A DNA stretch of 64,000 nt from Bordetella genomosp. 12 (lineage in GTDB: Bacteria > Pseudomonadota > Gammaproteobacteria > Burkholderiales > Burkholderiaceae_B): NCBI RefSeq assembly GCF_002261355.1, contig NZ_NEVU01000001.1, forward strand, positions 62,001-126,000, in the 5' to 3' direction. The notes beneath the pieces are model-generated. The model was not told the DNA's origin. It did not search any database and saw only the letters and a list, made by a program, of their open reading frames with translations. Made by a program: the position numbers and the translations under genes. Shown here one piece after another: positions 27,804 to 35,875 of this stretch. How positions within the stretch are numbered: position 1 is the stretch's first letter; every line of letters begins with the position of its first letter.

Positions 27804-28730
27804 ATGATTGTCCGCCCGCGTCCTTCCGCACTGGCCCTGCTCTTCATTTTGCGCGGCTCCGTGTTGCCGCGCATTGCAGGCAAATTGCTTTTCATGATCG
27901 TGGCGGGCTGTGTCATCGCCGCGGTCCATGCCGCCGGGTATTTCAACCCCGGGCATCTGGGCGCCGTGCCCTTCTCGCTGTTCGGCCTGGCGCTGTCGGT
28001 GTTCCTGGGCTTTCGCAACAACGTCTGCTATGACCGCTGGTGGGAAGCGCGCAAACAATGGGGCGAGCTCATCGTCCAATTGCGCGCGCTGGCGCGAGAA
28101 ACCCGGGTCGTGTGGGAGGCTCCCTTGCCCGTGCAGGATCCCGAGGTGCAGCGCCAGATCCGGCGCCTGATCGCGTTTCCGCACGCGCTGGCCGCGCGGC
28201 TGCGGCAGCAGAACGAACTGGAGGCGGTCAGGCCCTGGCTGGAAGCCAGTGACATCCAGGCGCTCGAAGGCCGCCGCAACGTGCCCGACGGCTTGCTCAG
28301 CCTGATCAGCCAGACCTATCGGCAGGCCTGTCAGGCCGGCCGTTTCGGCGAGGTGATCTATCAAGGCCTGATGCTGCGCCTGGCGGCCTGTGGCGCGGTG
28401 CAGGCCGCCTGCGAGCGCATCCGCTTTACGCCCACGCCTTTTGCCTATTCCCTGCTGCTGCATCGCACCGCATGGATTTTCTGTCTGCTGCTGCCCTTCG
28501 GCCTGGTCGGCACGCTCGGCAACATCATGCCGCTGGCCGTGGCCATCATTGCTTACACCTTCTTTGGCCTGGATGCGCTGGGCGATGAGCTGGAGGAGCC
28601 GTTCGGGCTGGACGACAACGATCTGCCCCTGAATGCGATGGCGCGCCTGACGGCCATCGATCTGCTCGAAAGCCTGGGCCAGACCGATCTGCCCGAGCCG
28701 CTGGCCCCCAAACGCTATCAGCTCGACTGA
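27804..28730 (+). CDS. bestrophin-like inner-membrane channel (UPF0187/RFP-TM family)
   Basis: The 308-residue membrane protein resembles bacterial bestrophins, which form pentameric ion channels. It begins with RPSALALLFILRGSVLPRIA, then a hydrophobic helix, and GLALSVFLGFRNNVCYDRWWEARKQWGELI, the best family signature (NxxCYDRWWEAR). Later helices include HRTAWIFCLLLPFGLVG and AYTFFGLDALGDELEEPFG with the conserved acidic cluster DELEEPFG. Length fits the family (about 300). The ATG at 27804 is preferred; it lies 114 bases from the divergent SET gene start. Its 3' end overlaps the convergent Lrp gene by 13 bases. Confidence 0.87.
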   Translation: MIVRPRPSALALLFILRGSVLPRIAGKLLFMIVAGCVIAAVHAAGYFNPGHLGAVPFSLFGLALSVFLGFRNNVCYDRWWEARKQWGELIVQLRALARETRVVWEAPLPVQDPEVQRQIRRLIAFPHALAARLRQQNELEAVRPWLEASDIQALEGRRNVPDGLLSLISQTYRQACQAGRFGEVIYQGLMLRLAACGAVQAACERIRFTPTPFAYSLLLHRTAWIFCLLLPFGLVGTLGNIMPLAVAIIAYTFFGLDALGDELEEPFGLDDNDLPLNAMARLTAIDLLESLGQTDLPEPLAPKRYQLD

Positions 28731-29197
28731 GCCGGCGGCAGCTCCAGCGGCAGGCGGGCTTCCTTGAGGCTGCGCAGCACGAAACCGGATTTGCTGTGGC
28801 GGATGCCCGGGATGCGGTAGAGGCGTTCGCGCAACAGGCGCTCGTAGTCGCGGGTGTCGCGCACGGCGATGCGGATGTAGTAGTCGTAGTCGCCCGACAC
28901 CAGAAAGGCTTCCAGCACTTCCGGGATATCGGCCAGCGCGCGTCCGAACTCGTAGAGGGTTTCTTCGCTGTGGCTCTCGAGCGTGACGTGGACGATGACG
29001 GTGTCGGTGTAGCCCAGTTTGGCCGGGTCCAGATCGACGGTGTAGCCGCGGATGACGCCCGCGGTTTCCATGCGCTTGATGCGATTCCAGCAAGGGGTGG
29101 ACGACAGGCCCACGGCCTGGCCGATATCGGCCAGGCTGGCGCGTGCGTTGTCCTGTAAGACCTTGAGAATGGCCAGATCAAATTTGTCCAGATTCAT
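28718..29197 (-). CDS. Lrp/AsnC-family transcriptional regulator
   Basis: This 159-residue feast/famine regulator has an N-terminal AsnC helix-turn-helix (MNLDKFDLAILKVLQDNARA, then SLADIGQAVGLSSTPCWNRIKRM). The C-terminal RAM effector domain starts around residue 65 with TVIVHVTLESHSEE and ends with IRHSKSGFVLRSLKEARLPL. Length and layout are standard. It lies divergent from an acetolactate synthase gene across a 101-base AT-rich region, the classic position of a local amino-acid-responsive regulator. The ligand is probably a branched-chain or other amino acid; that is inference. Confidence 0.92.
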   Translation of the reverse strand: MNLDKFDLAILKVLQDNARASLADIGQAVGLSSTPCWNRIKRMETAGVIRGYTVDLDPAKLGYTDTVIVHVTLESHSEETLYEFGRALADIPEVLEAFLVSGDYDYYIRIAVRDTRDYERLLRERLYRIPGIRHSKSGFVLRSLKEARLPLELPPAQSS

Positions 29198-29298
29198 TTT
29201 CTAGGAATTTGCATTTGAAAGGATAAATTTACTGCTATTTGCCGGTAGCTGTGGGAAAGAAGATAAAAATTCTGCCGAAAGTCCCATAAGATGGTCAC
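29198..29298. promoter_or_regulatory. AT-rich divergent promoter region between the Lrp regulator and ilvB-like gene
   Basis: This 101-base gap is clearly richer in A and T than its surroundings (runs such as AAAGGATAAATTTACTG and AGATAAAAATTC). It must carry both start signals and is a natural target for the Lrp-type regulator. I do not see a clean palindromic box that could be named. Confidence 0.45.
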
Positions 29299-31116
29299 AT
29301 GAATGATCGTCTCCACGCCCAGGCGCTCGCCGCCCTCGACACCCCCGACGCTGTCGACTCCCCTGCCCCTCCCGTTGCCGCCAATGGCGCGCAGATTCTT
29401 TTGCAGACGCTGATCGATCTGGGCGTGGACACGGTGTTCGGCTATCCGGGCGGCGCGGTGCTGCCGCTCTATGACGCCCTGCACGCCGAGCCCCGGCTGC
29501 GGCATGTTCTGGTGCGCCACGAGCAGGCGGCCGTGCACGCCGCCGAAGGCTATGCGCGCAGCACGGGCCGCACCGGCGTGGTCTTCGTGACGTCGGGCCC
29601 CGGCATGGCCAATACGACTTCCGGCCTGTTGGACGCCATGTGCGACTCCATTCCGGTGCTGTGCATCAGCGGCCAGGTCGCCACCAGCGCCATCGGGACG
29701 GACGCCTTTCAGGAGTGCGATGCGATTGGCATTTCGCGCTCGGTCACCAAGTGGAATACCCAGATCCGACGCTGTGAGGACGTGGCCGATGTCGTGAGCC
29801 GCGCCTTCACGCTCACGCGTCAGGGCCGCCCGGGGCCGGTGCTGGTCGATTTGCCCAAGGACGTGCAACTGGCGCGGCCTTGCGACGATCACATCGAACC
29901 CAGCTCTGCCCAGGTCGCGGCCTCGCGCGCCCGGCGTCAGGCGGGCAAGGCCGCGTTGCGCGTGCCCGCCGGCGCGGTGCGCCGCGCCGCGGCCATGATC
30001 GCCCAGGCGCGCCGGCCCATCTTCTACGGCGGCGGCGGCCTGATCAATTCCGGCCCGCAGGCCTGCGCGGCGTTTACCGAACTGGTGCGCCTGACCGGTT
30101 CGCCCTGCACGCTCACCCTCATGGGGCTGGGCGCCTTCCCGGCGTCGGATCCGCAATTCGTCGGCATGCTGGGCATGCACGGCACGCTCGAGGCCAATCT
30201 CGCCATGCACCATGCCGATCTGGTGGTGTGTATCGGGGCGCGCTTCGATGACCGCATCACAGGCAAGCTCTCGGAGTTTTGCCCCAATGCGCGCAAGATC
30301 CATGTCGATATCGACCCCGCGTCGATCAACAAGGTGGTGCGGGTGGACGCGGCGCTGGTGGGCGATTGCCTGCCCATGTTGCAGGCGCTGCGCGCCGAAC
30401 TGAACGCCATGTCCATGCCGCCGGCGCGACTGGCGCAATGGTGGCAGCGCATCGAGACATGGCGCGCGCGCGATTGCCTGGCCTGGCAGCCGCAGCCCGA
30501 CGCCATCTTGCCGCAGCAACTGATGGCGCAACTGAATGCCGCGCTCGGCCCGCGCGATGCCATCGTGTCGACCGACGTGGGTCAGCATCAGATGTGGGCC
30601 GCGCAATATCTGCGTTTCGACCACCCTGGCCGCTGGTTGACCTCGGGCGGGGCCGGCACCATGGGCTATGGTTTGCCGGCCGCCATCGGGGCGCAGATCG
30701 CGCATCCGGAAAAAACCGTGGTGTGCGTCAGTGGCGATGCCTCGGTGCTCATGAACATTCAGGAGTTGTCCACCGCCATGCAGCACCGGGCCCCGGTGAA
30801 GGTCGTGCTGTGCAATAACGGCTATATGGGCATGGTGCGGCAATGGCAGGAGCTGATCCATGGCGGGCGCTATAGCCATAGCTACAACGCTTCGCTGCCG
30901 GATTTCGTCGCCCTGGCGCGTGCATTCGGCTGGGGGGCGGCACGCGTGGAGCATCCCGCCGAACTCGATGCCGCGCTGGCGCAATGCCTGGCGCATGACG
31001 GCCCGTTCTTTCTGGACGTCACCGTCGCGGCGCAGGAAAACTGCTTTCCCATGATGCCCGCGGGCGAAGGCCATCATCGCATGATGCTGGCCAGCGGGAA
31101 GTGGTTCGAAGAGTGA
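29299..31116 (+). CDS. acetolactate synthase large subunit-like, thiamine diphosphate enzyme (orphan IlvB)
   Basis: The 605-residue ThDP enzyme most likely condenses pyruvate to acetolactate for valine/leucine synthesis. It has [14 protein letters not shown], the catalytic Glu75 in [29 protein letters not shown], and FAD-region motifs ([16 protein letters not shown]). The ThDP/metal motif [15 protein letters not shown] and [15 protein letters not shown] follow. A 25-residue Ala/Pro-rich N-terminal extension precedes the core. No small regulatory subunit (ilvH/ilvN) or ilvC follows, so this is separate from the standard ilvBHC operon. It is divergent from an Lrp regulator. Other members of this family (sulfoacetaldehyde or glyoxylate enzymes) are less likely. 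Confidence 0.87.
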   Translation: MNDRLHAQALAALDTPDAVDSPAPPVAANGAQILLQTLIDLGVDTVFGYPGGAVLPLYDALHAEPRLRHVLVRHEQAAVHAAEGYARSTGRTGVVFVTSGPGMANTTSGLLDAMCDSIPVLCISGQVATSAIGTDAFQECDAIGISRSVTKWNTQIRRCEDVADVVSRAFTLTRQGRPGPVLVDLPKDVQLARPCDDHIEPSSAQVAASRARRQAGKAALRVPAGAVRRAAAMIAQARRPIFYGGGGLINSGPQACAAFTELVRLTGSPCTLTLMGLGAFPASDPQFVGMLGMHGTLEANLAMHHADLVVCIGARFDDRITGKLSEFCPNARKIHVDIDPASINKVVRVDAALVGDCLPMLQALRAELNAMSMPPARLAQWWQRIETWRARDCLAWQPQPDAILPQQLMAQLNAALGPRDAIVSTDVGQHQMWAAQYLRFDHPGRWLTSGGAGTMGYGLPAAIGAQIAHPEKTVVCVSGDASVLMNIQELSTAMQHRAPVKVVLCNNGYMGMVRQWQELIHGGRYSHSYNASLPDFVALARAFGWGAARVEHPAELDAALAQCLAHDGPFFLDVTVAAQENCFPMMPAGEGHHRMMLASGKWFEE

Positions 31117-31121
31117 GGCGG

Positions 31122-31147
31122 CGGGCCGGGTATTGCCCCGGCCCGGG
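31122..31147. terminator. terminator between convergent ilvB-like and SDR genes
   Basis: A 9-bp stem, CGGGCCGGG / CCCGGCCCG with a TATTGC loop, is followed by GGTTTTA, and lies between the two stop codons. Confidence 0.6.
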
Positions 31148-31149
31148 TT

Positions 31150-31908
31150 TTACACGCAGCGTCCGCCGTCGACTTCCAGGCAGGTGCCGGTGATGAAGGC
31201 TGCCTCGTCCGAGGCCAGATACAGGCAGGCGTTGGCGATGTCCTGAGGGGTCGAGAAGCGGCCCAGCGGGATGGTGCCCAGGAAGCGCTTGCGGTTCTCG
31301 GGCGTGTCGGGCACACCCATGAAATCGGCCAGCAGGCCGGTCGCGCCGATGACCGGGTTGACGCAGTTCACGCGGATGTTGTCCGGGCCCAGCTCGGCCG
31401 CCATGGATTTGCTGGTCGTGACCACCGCACCCTTGCTGCCGTTGTACCAGGTCAGGCCGGGACGCGGCCGGATGGCCGCCGTCGAGGCGATGTTGATGAA
31501 GGACCCGCCGCCGTGGGCGCGAAAGTGCGGCACCATGTGCTTGGCCGTCAGGTAGATGCTCTTGACGTTGATCGCGTAGATGCGGTCGAACTCTGCTTCG
31601 TCGACTTCCAGCATGGGGCGGTTGCGGTGCGTGGTGCCCGCGTTGTTGACCACCGTGTCCAGCCCGCCGAACGCCTCGAGTGTGGCGGCCAGCAGCGCGG
31701 CGACGTCGTCGCTGCGCGAGACATCGGCGCGCACGAAGACGGCGCGGCCGCCCGCGCTGTTGATGGCATCGGCCACGCGCTTGCCGCCGGCCTCGTTGAT
31801 GTCCGCGACGACGACGTTGGCGCCCTCGCGCGCGAACGTCGTGGCGATACCTTCACCAAATCCCGAGCCGGCACCGGTCACGATGGCCGTTTTTCCCTTC
31901 AGACGCAT
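31150..31908 (-). CDS. short-chain dehydrogenase/reductase, glucose/3-oxoacyl reductase-like
   Basis: This 252-residue classical SDR oxidises an alcohol or reduces a ketone with NAD(P). It has the cofactor motif TGAGSGFG at 11-18, NNAG at 88-91, catalytic Ser142, and Tyr155-x3-Lys159 in WYNGSKG. The C-terminal strand GTCLEVDGGRCV is typical. Asp37 in VVVADINEA suggests NAD rather than NADP preference. It is the last gene of a six-gene operon, starting 19 bases after the aldehyde dehydrogenase stop. An AAGGAG site lies just before the ATG. The substrate is not known. Confidence 0.9.
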   Translation of the reverse strand: MRLKGKTAIVTGAGSGFGEGIATTFAREGANVVVADINEAGGKRVADAINSAGGRAVFVRADVSRSDDVAALLAATLEAFGGLDTVVNNAGTTHRNRPMLEVDEAEFDRIYAINVKSIYLTAKHMVPHFRAHGGGSFINIASTAAIRPRPGLTWYNGSKGAVVTTSKSMAAELGPDNIRVNCVNPVIGATGLLADFMGVPDTPENRKRFLGTIPLGRFSTPQDIANACLYLASDEAAFITGTCLEVDGGRCV

Positions 31909-31927
31909 GTTGTCTCCTTGTTGTCGA

Positions 31928-33355
31928 TCAGTCGTGCTTGATGGCGATGGTCTTGAGCACGGTAAAGCCGTAGAGCGCTTCGAAGCCTTTCTCGCGCCCG
32001 TGGCCGCTGGCCTTGACGCCGCCGAAGGGCAGCTCCACGCCGCCGCCGGCGCCGTAGTTGTTGATGAAGACCTGGCCGCTGCGGATCTTGCGCGCCAGGC
32101 GCAACTGTCGCGCGCCGTCGCGCGTCCAGATGCTGGCGGCCAGGCCGTACTGCGTGGCGTTGGCGATGCGCACGGCATCGGCTTCGTCATCGAAGGGGAT
32201 GGCCACCAGCACCGGCCCGAAGATTTCTTCCTGGGCCAGCAGGTGATCGACCGGCACATTGGACAGCAGCGTGGGCGCCTGGAAATAGCCGTCCGCGCCG
32301 TCGATCACGGTGCCTTGCGCGGCCTTGGCGATGCCGTCGGCCTCGGCCTGGCGCAGGAAGCTCTGCACGCGCTCCAGCTGGCTTCTGCGGATCAAGGGGC
32401 CGCAATCCAGATCCAGGCCGGCCGGGCCGGCGCGCAAGGCCGTAAACGCGGCCGACAGGCGCCGCATGACCTCGTCGTAGATGTCGCGCTGGATCAGGAT
32501 GCGGCTGCCGGCCGAGCAGGTCTGCCCGGCGTTCTGCACGATTGCGTTGACCGCCACCGGAATCAGCGCATCCAGATCGGCGTCCGCAAAAACGATCTGC
32601 GGCGATTTGCCGCCCAGCTCCAGCGTGGCCGGGACGTGGTTCTCGGCCGCCGTCTGCGTCACGAGAATGCCCACGCGCGGCGAACCGGTAAAGGAGATGT
32701 GGTCGATGCCGGGATGACGCGAGAGCGCGTCGCCGGCCTCGTGGCCGTAGCCGGTGATGATATTGAGCGCGCCGGGCGGCAGGCCGACTTCGGCCGCCAG
32801 TTCGGCCACGCGCAGCAGCGACAGGCAGGCGTCCTCGGCGGGTTTGACCACGCACGCGTTGCCGGCTGCCAGCGCGCCGCCTATGCTGCGTCCGAAGATC
32901 TGCAGCGGGTAGTTCCAGGGCACGATATGGCCGGTCACGCCGTGCGGCTCGCGCAGCGTCAGGACGGTGTAGCCGTTCTGGTAGGGGATGGACTCGCCCA
33001 TCAGTTTGTCTGCCGCGCCGCCATAGAACTCGAAGTAACGCGCGATGGCCGTGACGTCGGCGCGCGCCTGTTTGGTCGGCTTGCCGCAGTCGCGCGATTC
33101 GATCTGGGTGAGTTCGTCGTGGTGCTCGAGAATCTTGAGCGACAGGGCCAGCAGAATGCGGCCGCGCTCGGCGGCGGACATGTTGCCCCAAGCGCCTTCG
33201 TAGGCGCGGCGCGAGGATTGCACCGCACGGTCGATATCGGCGGCGTTGCCCCGCGCGATCTGTTCGTAGACTTCACCCGTGGAAGGATCGACCACGTCGA
33301 TGGCGTCTTGCGTCGATCCGGCAACGAACCGGTTATCGATGAAATGCTGCTTCAT
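31928..33355 (-). CDS. NAD(P)-dependent aldehyde dehydrogenase
   Basis: The 475-residue member of the ALDH superfamily oxidises an aldehyde to the acid. Catalytic residues are visible: Asn148 in VPWNYPL, Lys171 in VVKPAED, Glu246 in LELGGKSP and the nucleophile Cys280 in NAGQTCSAGSR. The closing GGVELPFGGVKASGHGREKG is typical of betaine, aminobutyraldehyde or hydroxy-aldehyde members. In the operon it lies between two SDRs, giving a plausible alcohol to aldehyde to acid sequence. It is separated from the upstream SDR by 85 bases that contain a hairpin and an AT-rich stretch, so it may also have its own promoter. Confidence 0.92.
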   Translation of the reverse strand: MKQHFIDNRFVAGSTQDAIDVVDPSTGEVYEQIARGNAADIDRAVQSSRRAYEGAWGNMSAAERGRILLALSLKILEHHDELTQIESRDCGKPTKQARADVTAIARYFEFYGGAADKLMGESIPYQNGYTVLTLREPHGVTGHIVPWNYPLQIFGRSIGGALAAGNACVVKPAEDACLSLLRVAELAAEVGLPPGALNIITGYGHEAGDALSRHPGIDHISFTGSPRVGILVTQTAAENHVPATLELGGKSPQIVFADADLDALIPVAVNAIVQNAGQTCSAGSRILIQRDIYDEVMRRLSAAFTALRAGPAGLDLDCGPLIRRSQLERVQSFLRQAEADGIAKAAQGTVIDGADGYFQAPTLLSNVPVDHLLAQEEIFGPVLVAIPFDDEADAVRIANATQYGLAASIWTRDGARQLRLARKIRSGQVFINNYGAGGGVELPFGGVKASGHGREKGFEALYGFTVLKTIAIKHD

Positions 33356-33414
33356 GCCTGACCACCCTTTTTAAAAGAATAATGAGAAAAAGCCACAGCA
33401 AAACCAAAGCGTTG

Positions 33415-33434
33415 CTGCCGCCCGCAAGCGGCAG
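33415..33434 (-). terminator. intercistronic hairpin between the two dehydrogenase genes (attenuator candidate)
   Basis: CTGCCGC-6 bases-GCGGCAG lies 7 bases after the upstream SDR stop. On the minus strand a T-rich region (GCTTTGGTTTTGCTG) follows. It may lower expression of the downstream ALDH and SDR genes. Confidence 0.45.
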
Positions 33435-33440
33435 ACAGGA

Positions 33441-34241
33441 TCAGAACTGGATGGAGAGCCCTCCGTCGACGGCCAGCACCTGGCCGTTGATGTAAGAGGC
33501 GGCGGGCGAAGCCAGAAAGACGGCCGCGCCGGCGATTTCATGCGGCTGGCCCCAGCGGCCCGTGGGATTGCGCGCCGCCAGACGGGGGCCGGCGACCGGG
33601 TCGGCGACCATGGCCGCGTTGGTCTCGGTGGCGAAGGTTCCCGGTGCGATCGCATTGCTGGTGATGCCCGAGGCGCCGAACTCGGCGGCCAGCGCGCGCA
33701 TCATGCCCGTCAGGCCCTGTTTGGCCGCCGGGTAGACCGCGTCGCCCGCGCGCGCGAGTTCGCCCGCCACGGAGGTGATGGCGATCAGCCTGCCGCGGCC
33801 CTGGCGCTGCATGCGCTGCGCCGCGAGCTTGGACAGCATGATCCCGGCCACCAGATCGGTGTCGATCAGTTCGCGGATCTGCGCCAGGTCCAGTTCGAGC
33901 AGCGTCTTGCGGTTGCGCGCGCCGACATTGTTGACCAGGATGTCCAGCCGGCCATGGCGTGCATCGATGTGTTCGAAGGCCTGCTGCATGGCGTCGGGAT
34001 CGGCCACATCGAAGGGCAGCGCCGAGGCGGCCAGGCCGCGCTCGCGCAGGCTGTGCGCGGCCGCTTCGGCCGCGGCCGCATTGCGGCCGTTGATGAGGAC
34101 ATGCGCACCGCTGCCGGCCATGGCGGCGGCGATCTCCCAGCCCAGGCCGCGGGCCGAACCGGTGATCAGGGCCACTTGGCCGGACAGCGAGAACTGCTGC
34201 AGATACGACTGCGAGGGTGAGAGTGTTGACGCGGACATCAT
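33441..34241 (-). CDS. short-chain dehydrogenase/reductase (gluconate 5-dehydrogenase-like)
   Basis: This 266-residue classical SDR has the nucleotide motif TGSARGLG at 27-34, NNVG, Ser157 in ITSVAG, and Tyr170-x3-Lys174 in DAVYPAAKQG. The C-terminal INGQVLAVDGGLSIQF is typical. It resembles gluconate/idonate 5-dehydrogenases in style, but the 18-residue N-terminal extension and the context leave the substrate open. Arg53 in INGRNAAAAEA suggests NADP use. The start codon overlaps the stop of the ABC permease (ATGATG; ATG 34241 or 34238), which couples it to the transporter. Confidence 0.9.
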   Translation of the reverse strand: MMSASTLSPSQSYLQQFSLSGQVALITGSARGLGWEIAAAMAGSGAHVLINGRNAAAAEAAAHSLRERGLAASALPFDVADPDAMQQAFEHIDARHGRLDILVNNVGARNRKTLLELDLAQIRELIDTDLVAGIMLSKLAAQRMQRQGRGRLIAITSVAGELARAGDAVYPAAKQGLTGMMRALAAEFGASGITSNAIAPGTFATETNAAMVADPVAGPRLAARNPTGRWGQPHEIAGAAVFLASPAASYINGQVLAVDGGLSIQF

Positions 34242-35092
34242 TCGCGGAATTCAGGAGCCCAGTGCAGCAGTCTACGCTCTAACCAGGTGACGCAATAGAC
34301 CAGCACGATGCCGACGATAGACAGCAGCGTTACGGCGGCGAACATATCCGTGGCGTTGAGCGTGGCCAGCGCCGTGATCATGAGATAGCCCATGCCGGTG
34401 GTCGAACCGACGAACTCGGCCAGCACCACACCGATCAGCGCGAAGCTGATCGCATTGGGCAGCGAGGCGAACGTCCAGGCCGCCGCCGTGGGCACTTGCA
34501 CGCGCCAGAGGATCTGGCGCGGTGAGCCGCCCAGTGTGCGGCAGAAGTCCACCAGCTCGCGCTCCACGCTGCGCCCGCCTTTGTAGGTGTTGAAGAACAC
34601 CAGGAAAAACACCACGAACCACGAGGTCACCACTTTGGAGGCCAGCCCCAGCCCGAAGAACATGGTGATCAGCGGCACGAAGGCGATGCGCGGCATGGAG
34701 TTGAAGGCCACGATGAAGGGGTTGAAGACGTCGGCCATCATGCGGCTGCGGGCCAACGCCAGACCCACGACGAAGCCGCTGCTCACGCCCACCGCCAGAC
34801 CCACCAGCGTGGCCTGCAGGGTCAGCCACAGATGAGGCCATACGGATTGCGGCCCGGGTTGCAGCCATTGCCACAGCCGCACGGCCACGCGCGAGGGCTG
34901 GCTGATGAAAAACGGATCGAACAAGGTGTTCTGCACGAACCACGGGATGCGGGTGAGGCCTTCCCAGGCGCCCAGCAGGAGCGCCAGAATCAGGATCTGC
35001 CAGGCGGTGATGCGTAAGCGGCGTGAGACCGCCTGCCGGCGCTCCTGCTGCAGATGTTGCGTTGCCGCGGGGGAAAGAGAGGCGGGAGTCAT
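34238..35092 (-). CDS. ABC transporter permease (SsuC/TauC-like)
   Basis: This inner-membrane permease of the nitrate/sulfonate/pyrimidine-precursor uptake class has 284 residues. A hydrophilic N-terminus (about 1-28) leads into about six helices. The EAA loop is seen as ELVDFCRTLGGSPRQILWRVQVPTA, with the upstream FNTYKGGRSVERE segment. I chose the ATG at 35092 over a TTG two codons upstream. It lies 12 bases after the ATPase stop and overlaps the next SDR gene by 4 bases, forming one transcription unit. Confidence 0.92.
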   Translation of the reverse strand: MTPASLSPAATQHLQQERRQAVSRRLRITAWQILILALLLGAWEGLTRIPWFVQNTLFDPFFISQPSRVAVRLWQWLQPGPQSVWPHLWLTLQATLVGLAVGVSSGFVVGLALARSRMMADVFNPFIVAFNSMPRIAFVPLITMFFGLGLASKVVTSWFVVFFLVFFNTYKGGRSVERELVDFCRTLGGSPRQILWRVQVPTAAAWTFASLPNAISFALIGVVLAEFVGSTTGMGYLMITALATLNATDMFAAVTLLSIVGIVLVYCVTWLERRLLHWAPEFRE

Positions 35093-35104
35093 GTTCAAGC
35101 TGCT

Positions 35105-35875
35105 TTAGGCCGCGGCGCGGAATTGCTGGCCCAGCACGGCCCACAGGCTTTGCACATGGGTGGTGAACTGGGGCGTTTCGCGCAAGGTGAAGACGTCGCG
35201 CGGATGGGCGATGGTGATGCGCTCATCGAGCAGCACCCGGCTGGGCGGGCCCGAGAGCACGATGACACGATCGGACAGCGTGATGGCCTCGTCCAGATCG
35301 TGCGTGACCATCACGATGGTCTGGCCGAGATTGCGCCAGATCTCGCCCAGCTCGCGGTGCAGATGGGTCTTGGTATGGGTGTCGAGCGCGCCGAAAGGTT
35401 CGTCGAGCAGCAGAATGCGCGGCTCGACGGCCAGGCTCATCAACAGCGCCACGCGGCGGCGCATGCCGCCGGAGAGCTGGTGCGGATAGGCTTGAGCGAA
35501 GTTCTCCAGGTGGCCAAGCGCCAGCAGGCGCTTGACGCGCGTGGCGATCTCGCCGGTGGGCACGCCCATGAAACGGAGCCCCAGGGCCACATTCTTGCTC
35601 ACCGTGTACCAGGGCAGCAACGTGTCCTTCTGGAAGATATAGCCCAGGCGCGGGGGGACCTGTCCTTGCACGAGCTGGCCGTCGACATAGATGCGGCCGC
35701 TCGATGGCGTCAGAAAGCCCGCGATCATATTCAACAGCGTGCTCTTGCCACAGCCCGAAGGCCCGACGATGGACAGGAACTCGCCCTGCGCGATGTCCAG
35801 GCTGACGTCACCGACGGCATGCGTGCTGCCCTGCCGGCCGTGGTAGACCTTGCCGACGTGCTCCAGCCGTATCAT
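35105..35875 (-). CDS. ABC transporter ATP-binding protein (SsuB/TauB-like)
   Basis: This 256-residue ATPase has Walker A GPSGCGKST at 38-46, the Q-loop in YIFQKDTLLPWYTV, signature QLSGGMRRRVALL, Walker B RILLLDEPFGALD, and the switch His in MVTHDLDEA. DTLLPW is the hallmark of the nitrate/sulfonate/taurine class. The ATG at 35875 shares its A with the stop codon of the binding-protein gene, so translation is coupled. In-frame sequence upstream lies within the preceding gene. Confidence 0.93.
   Translation of the reverse strand: MIRLEHVGKVYHGRQGSTHAVGDVSLDIAQGEFLSIVGPSGCGKSTLLNMIAGFLTPSSGRIYVDGQLVQGQVPPRLGYIFQKDTLLPWYTVSKNVALGLRFMGVPTGEIATRVKRLLALGHLENFAQAYPHQLSGGMRRRVALLMSLAVEPRILLLDEPFGALDTHTKTHLHRELGEIWRNLGQTIVMVTHDLDEAITLSDRVIVLSGPPSRVLLDERITIAHPRDVFTLRETPQFTTHVQSLWAVLGQQFRAAA

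Noticed and set aside
27690-29093. Extended reading frame upstream of the SET-domain protein on the minus strand
   Set aside because: The added part is antisense to the bestrophin-like gene and lacks similarity to anything; the SET protein starts at 27689.
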